Shown here piece after piece: positions 18,235 through 28,978 of a DNA stretch of 64,000 nucleotides (position 1 is the first letter of the stretch; the number at the start of each line of letters is the position of its first letter). Made by a program: the position numbers and the translations under genes. The stretch is from Streptomyces agglomeratus (lineage in GTDB: Bacteria; Actinomycetota; Actinomycetes; Streptomycetales; Streptomycetaceae), in the NCBI RefSeq assembly GCF_001746415.1, contig NZ_MEHJ01000001.1:4664501-4728500 (forward strand). The letters are read 5' to 3'. The notes under the pieces are model-generated. The model ran no database searches. It saw only the letters and a program-made list of their open reading frames with translations, and was not told the origin of the DNA.

Positions 18235-18426
18235 ATGATCATGGACCGCACTTCCCAGGTCGAAACCACAGCGCTGAACGCCGAAGTAGAGGGGCTGCTG
18301 GACTCCGCGGAGCCGGCGGGCGTCTTCCGCGACACCCGTGAGTGCAAGGGCGCGTTCCTGCTCGCACTCCTGCTCCTCGGCTCACCGCCCACTCCCCGTC
18401 CGAAGACGGACCCGAAGGCCCGTTGA
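18235..18426 (+). CDS. 63-residue peptide heading the cassette (candidate precursor peptide)
   Basis: Small ORF with a good ribosome-binding site (GAGGAG at 18221, eight bases before ATG 18235; a second in-frame ATG at 18241). The first half is acidic and leader-like (ALNAEVEGLLDSAEPAG). Then come a single cysteine (C37), a strongly hydrophobic run (AFLLALLLLG) and a Pro/Lys/Arg tail (PPTPRPKTDPKAR). The next gene starts 14 bases downstream with its own strong site, and the following genes all overlap. The shape suggests a precursor peptide (RiPP-like or signalling), but no known class motif was recognised. It could also be a small single-helix membrane protein. Confidence 0.6.
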   Translation: MIMDRTSQVETTALNAEVEGLLDSAEPAGVFRDTRECKGAFLLALLLLGSPPTPRPKTDPKAR

Positions 18427-18439
18427 GGAGGAGGAAGCG

Positions 18440-19147
18440 TTGGCTGAACAGGCTCAAGGAGCGGGACCAGTTCCGCTGAGCGCTGTGGTCGCCGATGCCG
18501 CAACAGGAGTCGTCCTCGCCCTTCGGGGTGAGGGCGACCCGTACGCGCTCTCCAGCCTGCTGCGGCAGGGAGACGCGCTGGCGTCAGCGGCCGTCCGGGT
18601 GCTGGGCGCGGACGCGCTCGCGCCCTACGCGCTGGACCACCGGGCAGTACCCGGTGGCGAGAACGACGAAGCGCTCGTCCGGGAGGCGCTGGCCGCCCAC
18701 CCGCCGGGACCTGACGCCTCGGCAGTGTCCGTGTGGAGCTACCGGGGCCTGGTCGAGGCGTCGCACGCCTTCCTGCCCGGCGGAGCGAACGGCTGGCCGC
18801 AGGCCCCGGACGCCGCGTCGGACTGGGTGGCCGACGATCCCTGGCCAAAGCTTTCCCATCGGACGTCCCAACTGGCCGCGCTCGCTCTACCCGGACTCGC
18901 GCAGAGCCTGGCCGACCGGCTGTCGACGCGCACCGACGACCTGGCCCGCGGATTCGTCCGCGCCGTACGCCGCAGGGACTGGCTCCAGGCGGCAGGTATC
19001 GGGCGGTGGCTGGCCCGGCTGCCGGACGTCCCGCCCACCCTCGGCCTCGACACCGGACTGGTGTTCGTACGGCAGATGAGTCAGGGCGACCCACGCGTGG
19101 CACTCCACGTCGTGGCCGCGCGGCAGTTCTACGGACGGGGTGGATGA
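18440..19147 (+). CDS. Unrecognised 235-residue protein of the peptide cassette
   Basis: Starts at TTG 18440, placed by GAGGAGGAAG immediately upstream; no better start exists in frame. The protein has no signal peptide or membrane helix. Its N-terminal half is Ala/Gly-rich with alternating hydrophobic strands (LSAVVADAATGVVLALRG). The C-terminal half looks helical (QLAALALPGLAQSLADRL; FVRAVRRRDWLQAAGIGRWLARL) and ends in a conserved-looking GDPRVALHVVAARQFY. I do not recognise the family. Its TGA overlaps the next ATG (ATGA), so it is coupled to the two paralogous helical proteins and probably works with them. Confidence 0.8.
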   Translation: MAEQAQGAGPVPLSAVVADAATGVVLALRGEGDPYALSSLLRQGDALASAAVRVLGADALAPYALDHRAVPGGENDEALVREALAAHPPGPDASAVSVWSYRGLVEASHAFLPGGANGWPQAPDAASDWVADDPWPKLSHRTSQLAALALPGLAQSLADRLSTRTDDLARGFVRAVRRRDWLQAAGIGRWLARLPDVPPTLGLDTGLVFVRQMSQGDPRVALHVVAARQFYGRGG

Positions 19148-20103
19148 CCGGCGACCGGGCCGCCCGGGCGTCGCTGCTCGACCGCATGGTCGGCGACGGC
19201 CTGGCGTGGCTGGACGCGGCGCGCGCGGACTTCCGCCTCCCCCCGGACGTCACCACGGACGCCGACCCCGACCTCACCCTCAAGCCCCTCGGCGAACTGG
19301 CCGAACTGACGTGCCTCATCAGTACGTCACACCCCCGCGAGGACCTGCGCCGGGCGGCGGACGGGCTGTTCGCCTTCGCCTGGAACGAGACCCGCGACGG
19401 CGAGCTGTTCGCCGAACTGGTCCGCGGCGAGCCGCACGCGACCTATCCCGTGGAGATCTACGGAGTCTTCGCCCGCGCCGGGCTGCGCAACCCGGCCGTC
19501 GAAAGCCTGCTGGCGGCGACCACCGGGCTGCGCGGCTGGCGGGTGGCGCGCGAGGACCACACCCGTACCCTCGGCGTGCTCAACGCGGAGCGCAGGATCG
19601 GACTGGAACCGCACGCCCGTTTCACGGCCGTACTGGAACTGACCGGCCTCGGTCTGATGCCCGAACCGTGGGCCCTGGACCGCAAAGGGGCGTACGGCCT
19701 CACCCACGACGTCTTCCACCTCACCGACTGGGGCCGCGACCCCGGCCGGCTGTCCCGCGCGCACGCCGACTACCTGCGGCTTTGGCTCCCCGCCTGGCTG
19801 GAGAACTGGCTGGACGAGGAACTGTGGGACCTGGTCGCAGAGTTGCTCGCCGTCACCGCCTGCCTGCCCGACGCTCCGTACGACCCCGCGGTCTGGCAGC
19901 GGCTGGCCGGCGCACAGGCCGCCGACGGCAGCGTGCCCGACCTGGGCACGGGGTCCGCCTCCGGCGACCGCTCCGCCTACTTCACCTCCCGCTACCACTC
20001 CACCCTGGCGACCGCCTTCGCCGGCACCCTCACCCGCATCGCCCTGGACGCGACCGGGGGCGGGGAGGGGGCGCCGGTCCACGAAAGCGAGGTGGCCCCA
20101 TGA
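19144..20103 (+). CDS. Helical protein with HxxxH-TDWG motif, paralogue 1 (DUF6895-like)
   Basis: 319 residues, predicted soluble and mostly helical. It shares blocks with the next gene: LKP(L/I)GELA, (V/L)EIY, AERRIGL, PEPW, TH.VFHLTDWG, LPAWLE.W, WDL..ELL and CLP. The THDVFHLTDWG block places two histidines one helical turn apart, which could bind metal or sit in an active site. From memory it resembles proteins labelled DUF6895, whose function is unknown; I could not check this. The ATG overlaps the previous stop and its own stop overlaps the next ATG. Confidence 0.82.
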   Translation: MTGDRAARASLLDRMVGDGLAWLDAARADFRLPPDVTTDADPDLTLKPLGELAELTCLISTSHPREDLRRAADGLFAFAWNETRDGELFAELVRGEPHATYPVEIYGVFARAGLRNPAVESLLAATTGLRGWRVAREDHTRTLGVLNAERRIGLEPHARFTAVLELTGLGLMPEPWALDRKGAYGLTHDVFHLTDWGRDPGRLSRAHADYLRLWLPAWLENWLDEELWDLVAELLAVTACLPDAPYDPAVWQRLAGAQAADGSVPDLGTGSASGDRSAYFTSRYHSTLATAFAGTLTRIALDATGGGEGAPVHESEVAP

Positions 20104-21026
20104 CCGCCACGACCGCGACCGCTCCTCCCGCCCTCCTGCACGGCGTCGGAGACCGGGCCCTGATGTGGCTCGACAACCACCGCGAGCACTTCCGGCTGAC
20201 CCCCGAGGACCGCGCGACCGGCAGAGGCGTCGCCGAACGCCTCAAGCCCATCGGCGAGCTGGCGCTCAACATGCGCGTGCTCTTCCGGGAGGGCGTCGCG
20301 GGCTCACGCCAGCACGCCCGCGCCGGGCAGCTCCTCGACTTCACCTGGCGCGAGCTGCTGGACGGCGGCAACGTACTGGCCGCCCTCCAGCACGACGAAC
20401 CCTTCTCCCCGGTGCCGCTGGAGATCTACTCCACCTTCCACGAACTCGGCTTCCGCCACCCGGCACTCGAATCGGCCGTCGACGTCTGCCACCACACCCG
20501 CACCTGGCCCGCCCTGGACATGGTGCCCAACCGGCGGCTCAGCGTGCTGGGCGCCGAGCGCCGGATCGGCCTCCCACCCAGCGCTGACTTCGCCGAAGCC
20601 GTCAACGGAACCTGGCTGAGCCGGCTCCCTGAACCGTGGACGGTGCAGTACCACATCGCGTACGACATCACGCACACCGTCTTCCACCTCACCGACTGGG
20701 GCGCGGCGCCCGACCGTATTCCCCCCGAGACCGCCGACTACCTCGCGCTGTACCTGCCCGCCTGGCTGGAGGACTGGGCCGACCTCGAACACTGGGACCT
20801 GCTCGGCGAACTCCTCGTCGTCGACACGTGCCTGCCCCGGCCGGCCCTCGACGCACAGGTGTGGGAGCGGTACGCCGCGGCCCAGTCCGAGACGGGCGCG
20901 ATGCCCCTCCAGCACGGCATGCCGGACGGCGACCCGGACGACGTCTTCGACACCGTCCACCACCCCACCCTGGTCGCCGCGTTCGCCTCCGCGATGGCCA
21001 CCTCCCGCGCGATGTCCGCCACGTGA
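20100..21026 (+). CDS. Helical protein with HxxxH-TDWG motif, paralogue 2 (DUF6895-like)
   Basis: 308 residues, clearly homologous over its whole length to the previous gene but well diverged, so the duplication is old and both copies are kept. It has the same blocks: RLKPIGELA, LEIYSTF, GAERRIGLP, LPEPW, THTVFHLTDWG, LPAWLEDW and HWDLLGELL. ATG 20100 overlaps the upstream stop by four bases; the 3' end overlaps the GTG of the hydrolase gene. Two diverged copies in one operon could form a heterodimer. Confidence 0.82.
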   Translation: MTATTATAPPALLHGVGDRALMWLDNHREHFRLTPEDRATGRGVAERLKPIGELALNMRVLFREGVAGSRQHARAGQLLDFTWRELLDGGNVLAALQHDEPFSPVPLEIYSTFHELGFRHPALESAVDVCHHTRTWPALDMVPNRRLSVLGAERRIGLPPSADFAEAVNGTWLSRLPEPWTVQYHIAYDITHTVFHLTDWGAAPDRIPPETADYLALYLPAWLEDWADLEHWDLLGELLVVDTCLPRPALDAQVWERYAAAQSETGAMPLQHGMPDGDPDDVFDTVHHPTLVAAFASAMATSRAMSAT

Positions 21027-22111
21027 CCAGCCGTACGGCACCCGCCACGACACCCGACGCCGCATTCGCCCTGCGCCTCGCGGACGCGGTCACCGCCCTC
21101 GACGCCCCGGACGTCGTGCTCGCCGTCACCCGCCACGGCCGGCGCACCACGGTCAGCGGCGGCAACGCACTCGCCCCGCCCACGCCCCGCCACGCACTGC
21201 GCTACGAACTCGGCTCGGTCAGCAAGACGTTCACCGTGCTGCTGCTCGCCGCCCTGGCCCGCTCCGGCGTCCTGAACCTCGACGATCCGCTCGCCGCCCA
21301 CCTGCCCGGCGGCCTGCCCCTGCGCCACCCCGCATCACGCCGCATCACGCTGCGCCACCTGGCCACCCACACCGCGGGGCTGCCCCGCATCCCCGGCGAC
21401 CTGATCCCCGGCGCGCTGCTGCGCCCGTACACCGACGCCTACGCCACGTACGACACCGAGCGCCTCCTGCGCACCTTCGCCCGCACCCGGCCCCACCACC
21501 GCCCCGGCACGCGCTGGAACTACTCCAACTTCGGGGTGGCGCTGCTGGGCCCCGCGATGGCCCGGGCCACCGGCACCGACTGCCCCGCCCTGCTCACCCG
21601 CCACGTACTGGGCCCCCTGGGGATGCACGGCACCACCCTCGGGCCGGGCGACCCCGGGACCACCGCCGTCGGCCACCGCAGGGACGGCACCACACCGGTA
21701 CCCGGCATCGGCATGGGCCCCTTCGTCGCCGCCGGAGCCGTGCGCTCCACCCCGGGCGACCTGCTCACGTACCTCGAAGCGCACCTCGACCCCGAGCGCA
21801 CACCACTGCGCCTGCCCCTGCGCGACGTCCAGGTGCCGCAACTGCGCCGCGGCCCGCGCCGCCGCGACACCCACACGCTGACCTGGTTCCACCATCCGGC
21901 GCCGGGTGGGCCACTGCTCTTCCACGCCGGGGCGACCTTCGGCCAGCAGGCGTTCCTCGGCTTCCACCCCGCTTCGGGCACCGGCGTCGCCGCCCTCGCC
22001 ACCCGCCGGGGAGACAGGCTGCGCCTGGTGGAAACGGCGTACGGGCTGCTGTACGAACTCGCCGCCGCCACCGGGAGCCGACCGGCGCGGGTAGCCGAAG
22101 GACGCGGGTAA
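21023..22111 (+). CDS. Beta-lactamase/PBP-fold serine hydrolase of the peptide cassette
   Basis: 362-residue class C beta-lactamase-type fold. The catalytic SVSKT (SxxK), the YSNFG (YxN) and a late HAGATFG (HxG) motif are all present, so it should be an active serine hydrolase (esterase, transpeptidase or peptidase). No signal peptide is visible, so it probably acts in the cytoplasm, unlike true beta-lactamases. As last gene of the coupled cassette it could cleave or trim the peptide product. Its final codons (PARVAEGRG) are encoded by the first unit of a degenerate tandem repeat that continues past the stop. Confidence 0.87.
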   Translation: MTSRTAPATTPDAAFALRLADAVTALDAPDVVLAVTRHGRRTTVSGGNALAPPTPRHALRYELGSVSKTFTVLLLAALARSGVLNLDDPLAAHLPGGLPLRHPASRRITLRHLATHTAGLPRIPGDLIPGALLRPYTDAYATYDTERLLRTFARTRPHHRPGTRWNYSNFGVALLGPAMARATGTDCPALLTRHVLGPLGMHGTTLGPGDPGTTAVGHRRDGTTPVPGIGMGPFVAAGAVRSTPGDLLTYLEAHLDPERTPLRLPLRDVQVPQLRRGPRRRDTHTLTWFHHPAPGGPLLFHAGATFGQQAFLGFHPASGTGVAALATRRGDRLRLVETAYGLLYELAAATGSRPARVAEGRG

Positions 22112-22220
22112 CCGGGGAGCAACGCGAATAGCCGGAGAACGCGGTATTCGAACGGCGCGGGTAACCGAAAGACGCGGAAAGCCGAACGCGCGGGTGACCC
22201 AGGGCGCCGGCAGCCGGGGA
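22085..22220. repeat. Degenerate 16-17-bp tandem repeat, about eight units
   Basis: Units resembling ACGCGGGTAACCGAAAG begin near 22085, 22102, 22122, 22139, 22155, 22172, 22188 and 22204. Spacing is 17, 20, 17, 16, 17, 16 and 16 bases. The array starts in the last codons of the hydrolase gene and fills the gap to the convergent TetR gene. Copies differ from each other by several bases. Confidence 0.7.
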
Positions 22221-22231
22221 AGGCCGTACCG

Positions 22232-22921
22232 TCAGCTCTTCCTGTGACCTATGAGACGGGGCTTGGCCTCCAGGTTCTCCAGGCCGTGCCAGCACAGGTT
22301 CACCAGGTGCGCCGCGACCTCCGCCTTCTTCGGCTTGCGGACGTCCAGCCACCACTGGCCCGTCAGCGCGACCATGCCCACCAGGGCCTGCGCGTACAGC
22401 GGGGCCAGCTTCGGATCGAAGCCCCGGGCCTTGAACTCCAGGCCCAGGATGTCCTCGACCTGGGTGGCGATGTCGCTGATCAGCGACGCGAACGAGCCCG
22501 TGGACTGGGCCACCGGCGAGTCGCGGACCAGGATGCGGAAACCGTCCGTGTACGTCTCGATGTAGTCGAGCAGCGCGAACGCGGCCTGTTCCAGCAGCTC
22601 ACGCGGGTGGCCCGCGGTCAGCGCGCCGGTGACCATGTCGAGCAGACGGCGCATCTCCCGGTCGACCACCACGGCGTACAGGCCCTCCTTGCCGCCGAAG
22701 TGCTCGTACACGACCGGCTTGGAGACGCCGGCCTTCGCGGCGATCTCCTCGACCGACGTGCCCTCGAAACCCTTCTCGGCGAAGAGGGTGCGGCCGATGT
22801 CCAGCAGCTGTTCGCGGCGTTCCTTGCCCGTCATGCGGACGCGTCGGGCCCGCCGGCTCGGAGTGGGCCTGCTCTTCTCGCTGTTCGTACTGCTGCCGTC
22901 GATCGCCACGTCACCCATCAT
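22232..22921 (-). CDS. TetR-family regulator linked to fatty-acid desaturase
   Basis: 229-residue TetR repressor. After a basic Arg/Ser-rich N-terminal extension of about 30 residues, the HTH reads RREQLLDIGRTLFAEKGFEG, then EEIAAKAGVSKPVVYEHFGGKEGLY. The large C-terminal ligand domain is full length. Its ATG overlaps the stop of the upstream desaturase gene (ATGA), so the two are co-translated. In mycobacteria and pseudomonads similar pairs sense acyl-CoAs to control desaturation, which fits here by analogy. Confidence 0.9.
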   Translation of the reverse strand: MMGDVAIDGSSTNSEKSRPTPSRRARRVRMTGKERREQLLDIGRTLFAEKGFEGTSVEEIAAKAGVSKPVVYEHFGGKEGLYAVVVDREMRRLLDMVTGALTAGHPRELLEQAAFALLDYIETYTDGFRILVRDSPVAQSTGSFASLISDIATQVEDILGLEFKARGFDPKLAPLYAQALVGMVALTGQWWLDVRKPKKAEVAAHLVNLCWHGLENLEAKPRLIGHRKS

Positions 22922-23901
22922 GCCGCTTCGGAGGGCTCACTCTTGCGCCGGGAGTCGATCCGGTCCGCGCTCGGCCACCGGACGTCGTACGCCCAGCCGG
23001 CCTTCTCGCACCACCGGATCAGGCGGGCGCTGGAGTCGATCTGGCCCCTCATGACACCGTGCCGCGCCGACGTCGGGTCGGCGTGGTGCAGGTTGTGCCA
23101 GGACTCACCGCAGGACAGCACGGCCAGCCACCAGACGTTGCCGGACTTGTCACGCGACTTGAACGGACGCTTGCCCACCGCGTGACAGATCGAGTTGATC
23201 GACCACGTGACGTGGTGCAGCAGGGCCACCCGCACCAGCGAGCCCCAGAAGAACGCCGTGAACGCGCCCCACCACGACATCGTGACCAGGCCGCCCACCA
23301 GCGGCGGGATCGCCAGCGACAGGATCGTCCAGTACGCGAAGTCGCGGGAGATGCGGCGCAGGGCCGGGTCCTTGATCAGATCCGGGGCGTACTTCTCCTG
23401 CGAGGTCTGCTCCTCGTCGAACATCCATGCGATGTGTGCCCACCACAGGCCCTTCATCAGGGCCGGCAGGGTCTCCCCGAACCGCCAGGGGGAGTGGGGG
23501 TCCCCCTCGGCGTCCGAGAACTTGTGATGCTTGCGGTGGTCCGCGACCCAGCGGACCAGCGGCCCCTCGACCGCCATCGAACCCATGACCGCCAGAGCGA
23601 TGCGCAGCGGGCGCTTCGCCTTGAAGGACCCGTGGGTGAAGTAGCGGTGGAAGCCGATCGTGATGCCGTGGCACCCGAGGTAGTACATGAAGACCATCAG
23701 GCCCAGGTCGAGCCAGCTCACACCCCAGCCCCAGGCCAGCGGCACAGCCGCCAGCAGCGCGAGGAAGGGGACGGTGATGAACAGGAGAAGCGCGAGCTGC
23801 TCGATGGTGCGCTTGGACTCCCCGCCGCGGGTCGCGGAGGGGGCCGAGGTATCGTCGCCCGCCTCGCGGGCGTCAGCGAGCACGTCGGAACGAGTGGTCA
23901 T
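22918..23901 (-). CDS. Membrane acyl-CoA delta-9-type fatty acid desaturase
   Basis: 327 residues with four hydrophobic segments and the three histidine boxes of di-iron acyl desaturases: HRYFTH, HRKHH and HNLHH. It introduces a double bond into acyl-CoA or acyl-lipid chains at the membrane. ATG 23901 follows GGGGA at good spacing; the frame extends upstream without a family match. First gene of an operon with the TetR regulator, divergent from ppc. Confidence 0.93.
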   Translation of the reverse strand: MTTRSDVLADAREAGDDTSAPSATRGGESKRTIEQLALLLFITVPFLALLAAVPLAWGWGVSWLDLGLMVFMYYLGCHGITIGFHRYFTHGSFKAKRPLRIALAVMGSMAVEGPLVRWVADHRKHHKFSDAEGDPHSPWRFGETLPALMKGLWWAHIAWMFDEEQTSQEKYAPDLIKDPALRRISRDFAYWTILSLAIPPLVGGLVTMSWWGAFTAFFWGSLVRVALLHHVTWSINSICHAVGKRPFKSRDKSGNVWWLAVLSCGESWHNLHHADPTSARHGVMRGQIDSSARLIRWCEKAGWAYDVRWPSADRIDSRRKSEPSEAA

Positions 23902-23957
23902 GGGGTCCCCTGTGGGGTGAGGGAAGTGTCGGAAGCTCTTGCCGTGAAAGCTTTGGC

Positions 23958-23984
23958 TACGGATGCGTAACCTACGGCGTCGTA
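23958..23984. promoter_or_regulatory. Two tandem TACG-N4-CGTA operators
   Basis: TACG-GATG-CGTA (23958-23969) and TACG-GCGT-CGTA (23973-23984) lie 15 bases apart, 57 bases upstream of the desaturase start. The minus-strand TAGGTT covering 23969-23974 fits a -10 hexamer, which would place the promoter inside the sites. They are likely binding sites for the TetR regulator of the same operon. Confidence 0.65.
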
Positions 23985-24119
23985 AGTATGGCAGCGCTTT
24001 GCCCGGCGGCAAGAGGCCGCGGGGATCGGGTTCGACCGCGCCGCATATCCTGGGTGACGTCGGACAGCGTGGTCCACAAAACCTCCAGACGTGCTGAAAC
24101 ACTGCAAGGAGCCGCACCT

Positions 24120-26845
<2,726 letters not shown>

Positions 26846-26865
26846 CCCTCCCGGCCACGGCCGAC

Positions 26866-26900
26866 CCGCTGCCCCGCGCCTCCCCGGCGCGGGGCAGCGG
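26866..26900 (+). terminator. ppc terminator
   Basis: A perfect 15-bp stem, CCGCTGCCCCGCGCC (26866-26880) and GGCGCGGGGCAGCGG (26886-26900), with loop TCCCC and followed by CGTTTCCCC. Confidence 0.88.
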
Positions 26901-26956
26901 CGTTTCCCCGCCAGGATTCCGAGGGCGCACGCTCCGCCGCGCGGTGGCCGCCGCCG

Positions 26957-27424
26957 CTACAGGGCCAGGAAGGCCCCGCCCAGCAGCGCTCCGCCCGTCA
27001 GCGCCGCGCCCCACGCCAGGCGGGTCATCCGCAGGCCGCCAGCGACCACCAGGGCCGCCAGCAGCAGGGACCCGCCCAACGGGGCCCAGGCGTGGAGGAT
27101 GCCCGGGGCTCCGGCGCGTACCGCTTCGGTCGTGCCCGGCTTCAGGACGACCGGGATCCGCACACCCTTCTTCGCGGCGACCGACTTGTCGATCGTCACG
27201 CGCGGATGGCGGGCCGTAGGGCCGTCGGGCACATACGGACCGGTGCACGTCCCGGAGCCGCACGCCGCGACCGTCATCGTCCCGTGCTCGCGCCCCTTGG
27301 CGAGCATGACGTGCTGGGCGGCGCCCCAGGAGGAACGGACGCCCGCGACGAGCAGCAGCACGGCGATGCCGGCCATCGCCGCTCGTCGGGCGTACAGGAG
27401 GGCTTGGGTCCGCTTCGAGGCCAT
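26957..27424 (-). CDS. Membrane protein of unknown function
   Basis: 155 residues with one N-terminal hydrophobic segment (about residues 17-33), an exported region of about 70 residues with a cysteine pair (CGSGTC) and two closely spaced C-terminal helices (LGGSLLLAALVVAGG; ALTGGALLGGAFLAL). The topology suggests a small extracytoplasmic loop domain. No family was recognised. ATG 27424 is the only good start. It lies downstream of pth on the same strand, 66 bases away. Confidence 0.75.
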   Translation of the reverse strand: MASKRTQALLYARRAAMAGIAVLLLVAGVRSSWGAAQHVMLAKGREHGTMTVAACGSGTCTGPYVPDGPTARHPRVTIDKSVAAKKGVRIPVVLKPGTTEAVRAGAPGILHAWAPLGGSLLLAALVVAGGLRMTRLAWGAALTGGALLGGAFLAL

Positions 27425-27490
27425 GGATCGCGATCCTTGGCCATCTGACCGCGCTCGGTCAACCTGTGGCCGAGGCGACGGCCCGGATCG

Positions 27491-28081
27491 TTACGCGTTG
27501 TACGCGCTCTGAGCCCGCTCCAGCCCCTCAGTCACCAGGCACTCCACCGCGTCCGCCGCCCGGTCCACGAACCAGTCCAGCTCCTTGCGCTCCGTCGAGG
27601 AGAAGTCCTTCAGCACGAAGTCCGCCACCTGCATACGCCCCGGCGGCCGCCCGATCCCGCACCGCACCCGGTGGTAGTCGGGACCCATCGACTTCGTCAT
27701 CGACTTGAGGCCATTGTGGCCGTTGTCGCCGCCGCCGAGCTTCACGCGCAACGTCCCGTAATCGATGTCCAGCTCGTCGTGGACCGCCACGATGTTCGCC
27801 GTCGGCACCTTGTAGAAGTCACGCAGCGCCGTCACCGGGCCGCCCGACAGATTCATGTACGACTGGGGCTTGGCCAGCACCACACGCCGGTTCGCCGGCC
27901 CCGGCGCCCCCATACGGCCCTCGACCACCTGGGCACGGGCCTTGTGCGCCTTGAACTTCGCCCGCATGCGCTCCGCGAGCAGGTCCACGACCATGAAGCC
28001 GACGTTGTGCCGGTTGGCCGCGTAATCAGGACCCGGATTGCCCAGACCCACGATCAGCCAGGGCTCGGCTGCGTCCGTCAT
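27491..28081 (-). CDS. pth: Peptidyl-tRNA hydrolase
   Basis: 196-residue enzyme that frees tRNA from peptidyl-tRNA dropped by ribosomes. The family motifs are [18 protein letters not shown] (with the catalytic histidine), [18 protein letters not shown] and [11 protein letters not shown] 28081 is chosen over ATG 28087 because AAGGAG then sits at eight-base spacing. It follows rplY, as in many actinobacteria, but a hairpin lies between them. Confidence 0.95.
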   Translation of the reverse strand: MTDAAEPWLIVGLGNPGPDYAANRHNVGFMVVDLLAERMRAKFKAHKARAQVVEGRMGAPGPANRRVVLAKPQSYMNLSGGPVTALRDFYKVPTANIVAVHDELDIDYGTLRVKLGGGDNGHNGLKSMTKSMGPDYHRVRCGIGRPPGRMQVADFVLKDFSSTERKELDWFVDRAADAVECLVTEGLERAQSAYNA

Positions 28082-28136
28082 CTGCATGTCTCCTTCATAC
28101 GCCGGATCCCGTCCCGGTTCCTTGCCGGTTCACACG

Positions 28137-28178
28137 CCAGCCGCCGCCCCGCGCACGAAGGCGCGGAACGGCGGCTGG
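28137..28178 (-). terminator. Hairpin between rplY and pth
   Basis: CCAGCCGCCG (28137-28146) pairs with CGGCGGCTGG (28169-28178), with an inner GCGC/GCGC stem. It probably terminates or attenuates transcription from rplY into pth. Confidence 0.65.
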
Positions 28179-28207
28179 ACGGTGAGCAGTGCGCTGAGCG
28201 GCGAGGC

Positions 28208-28792
28208 TCAGGCCTCGCCACCCTCGGACTCACCCTCGGCCGGGGCCTCCTCGGCCTGCGGGGCCAGAACCTGGATCACGATGGCGTCCGGGTCGGTGAC
28301 CAGCGTCGTGCCCTCGGGCAGCGGAATGTCCTTCGCGTGGATCGAGACACCGGCCTCGAGGCCCGCGATGGAGACCGTGACGGACTCGGGGATGTGCGTG
28401 GCCTCGGTCTCGACCGACAGCGTGTTCAGCACGTTCTCGAGCAGGTTGCCGCCCGGGGCCAGCTCGCCCTCGGTGTGGACCGCGACCTCGACCGTGACCT
28501 TCTCGCCGAGCTTGACGGCCAGCAGGTCGACGTGGGTGATGTTGCGCTTGATGGCGTGACGCTGAATGGCCTTGGGGATGACCAGCTCGGTCTTGCCGTC
28601 GACGTCCAGGCTCAGCAGGGCGTTGCTGGTCTTGAGCGCCATCATCAGCTCGTGACCCGGCAGCGTGACGTGTACGGGGTCGGCGCCGTGGCCGTAGATG
28701 ACGCCGGGAACCTTGTTGGCACGGCGGGTCTGACGGGCAGCACCCTTGCCGAACTCGGTGCGGACTTCAGCGGCGATCTTGATCTCAGCCAT
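28208..28792 (-). CDS. rplY: 50S ribosomal protein L25/general stress protein Ctc
   Basis: 194-residue two-domain L25 (TL5/CTC type) that binds 5S rRNA. The N-terminal EVRTEFGKGAARQTRRANKVPGVIYG and the central AIQRHAIKRNITHVDLLAV segment are diagnostic. The C-terminal beta domain ends in an acidic tail rich in Glu, Gly and Ala. ATG 28792 follows GAGGAG. It lies between prs and pth, the usual order in Streptomyces. Confidence 0.95.
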   Translation of the reverse strand: MAEIKIAAEVRTEFGKGAARQTRRANKVPGVIYGHGADPVHVTLPGHELMMALKTSNALLSLDVDGKTELVIPKAIQRHAIKRNITHVDLLAVKLGEKVTVEVAVHTEGELAPGGNLLENVLNTLSVETEATHIPESVTVSIAGLEAGVSIHAKDIPLPEGTTLVTDPDAIVIQVLAPQAEEAPAEGESEGGEA

Positions 28793-28878
28793 GATGCACT
28801 CCTCGCGGGTGACGAAAAACGGATGGGTCACCCGGCCACGAAACGGCCTGCTACGAAGAGCGCGTCGATAACGGATGC

Positions 28879-28899
28879 GCCGTACTGCATGAGTACGGC
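28879..28899 (-). terminator. Hairpin between prs and rplY
   Basis: GCCGTACT (28879-28886) and AGTACGGC (28892-28899) form a perfect 8-bp stem with a five-base loop, in the 186-base gap between prs and rplY. It could end the prs transcript or belong to the rplY leader; there is no clear U-tract. Confidence 0.45.
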
Positions 28900-28978
28900 C
28901 TCCCTCGCCGAGCAACTCAGGGAGTCTACCCGGCGGGAAGGCCGTATCAGAAATCGATCTACGGAGCGGTCCGCACCG

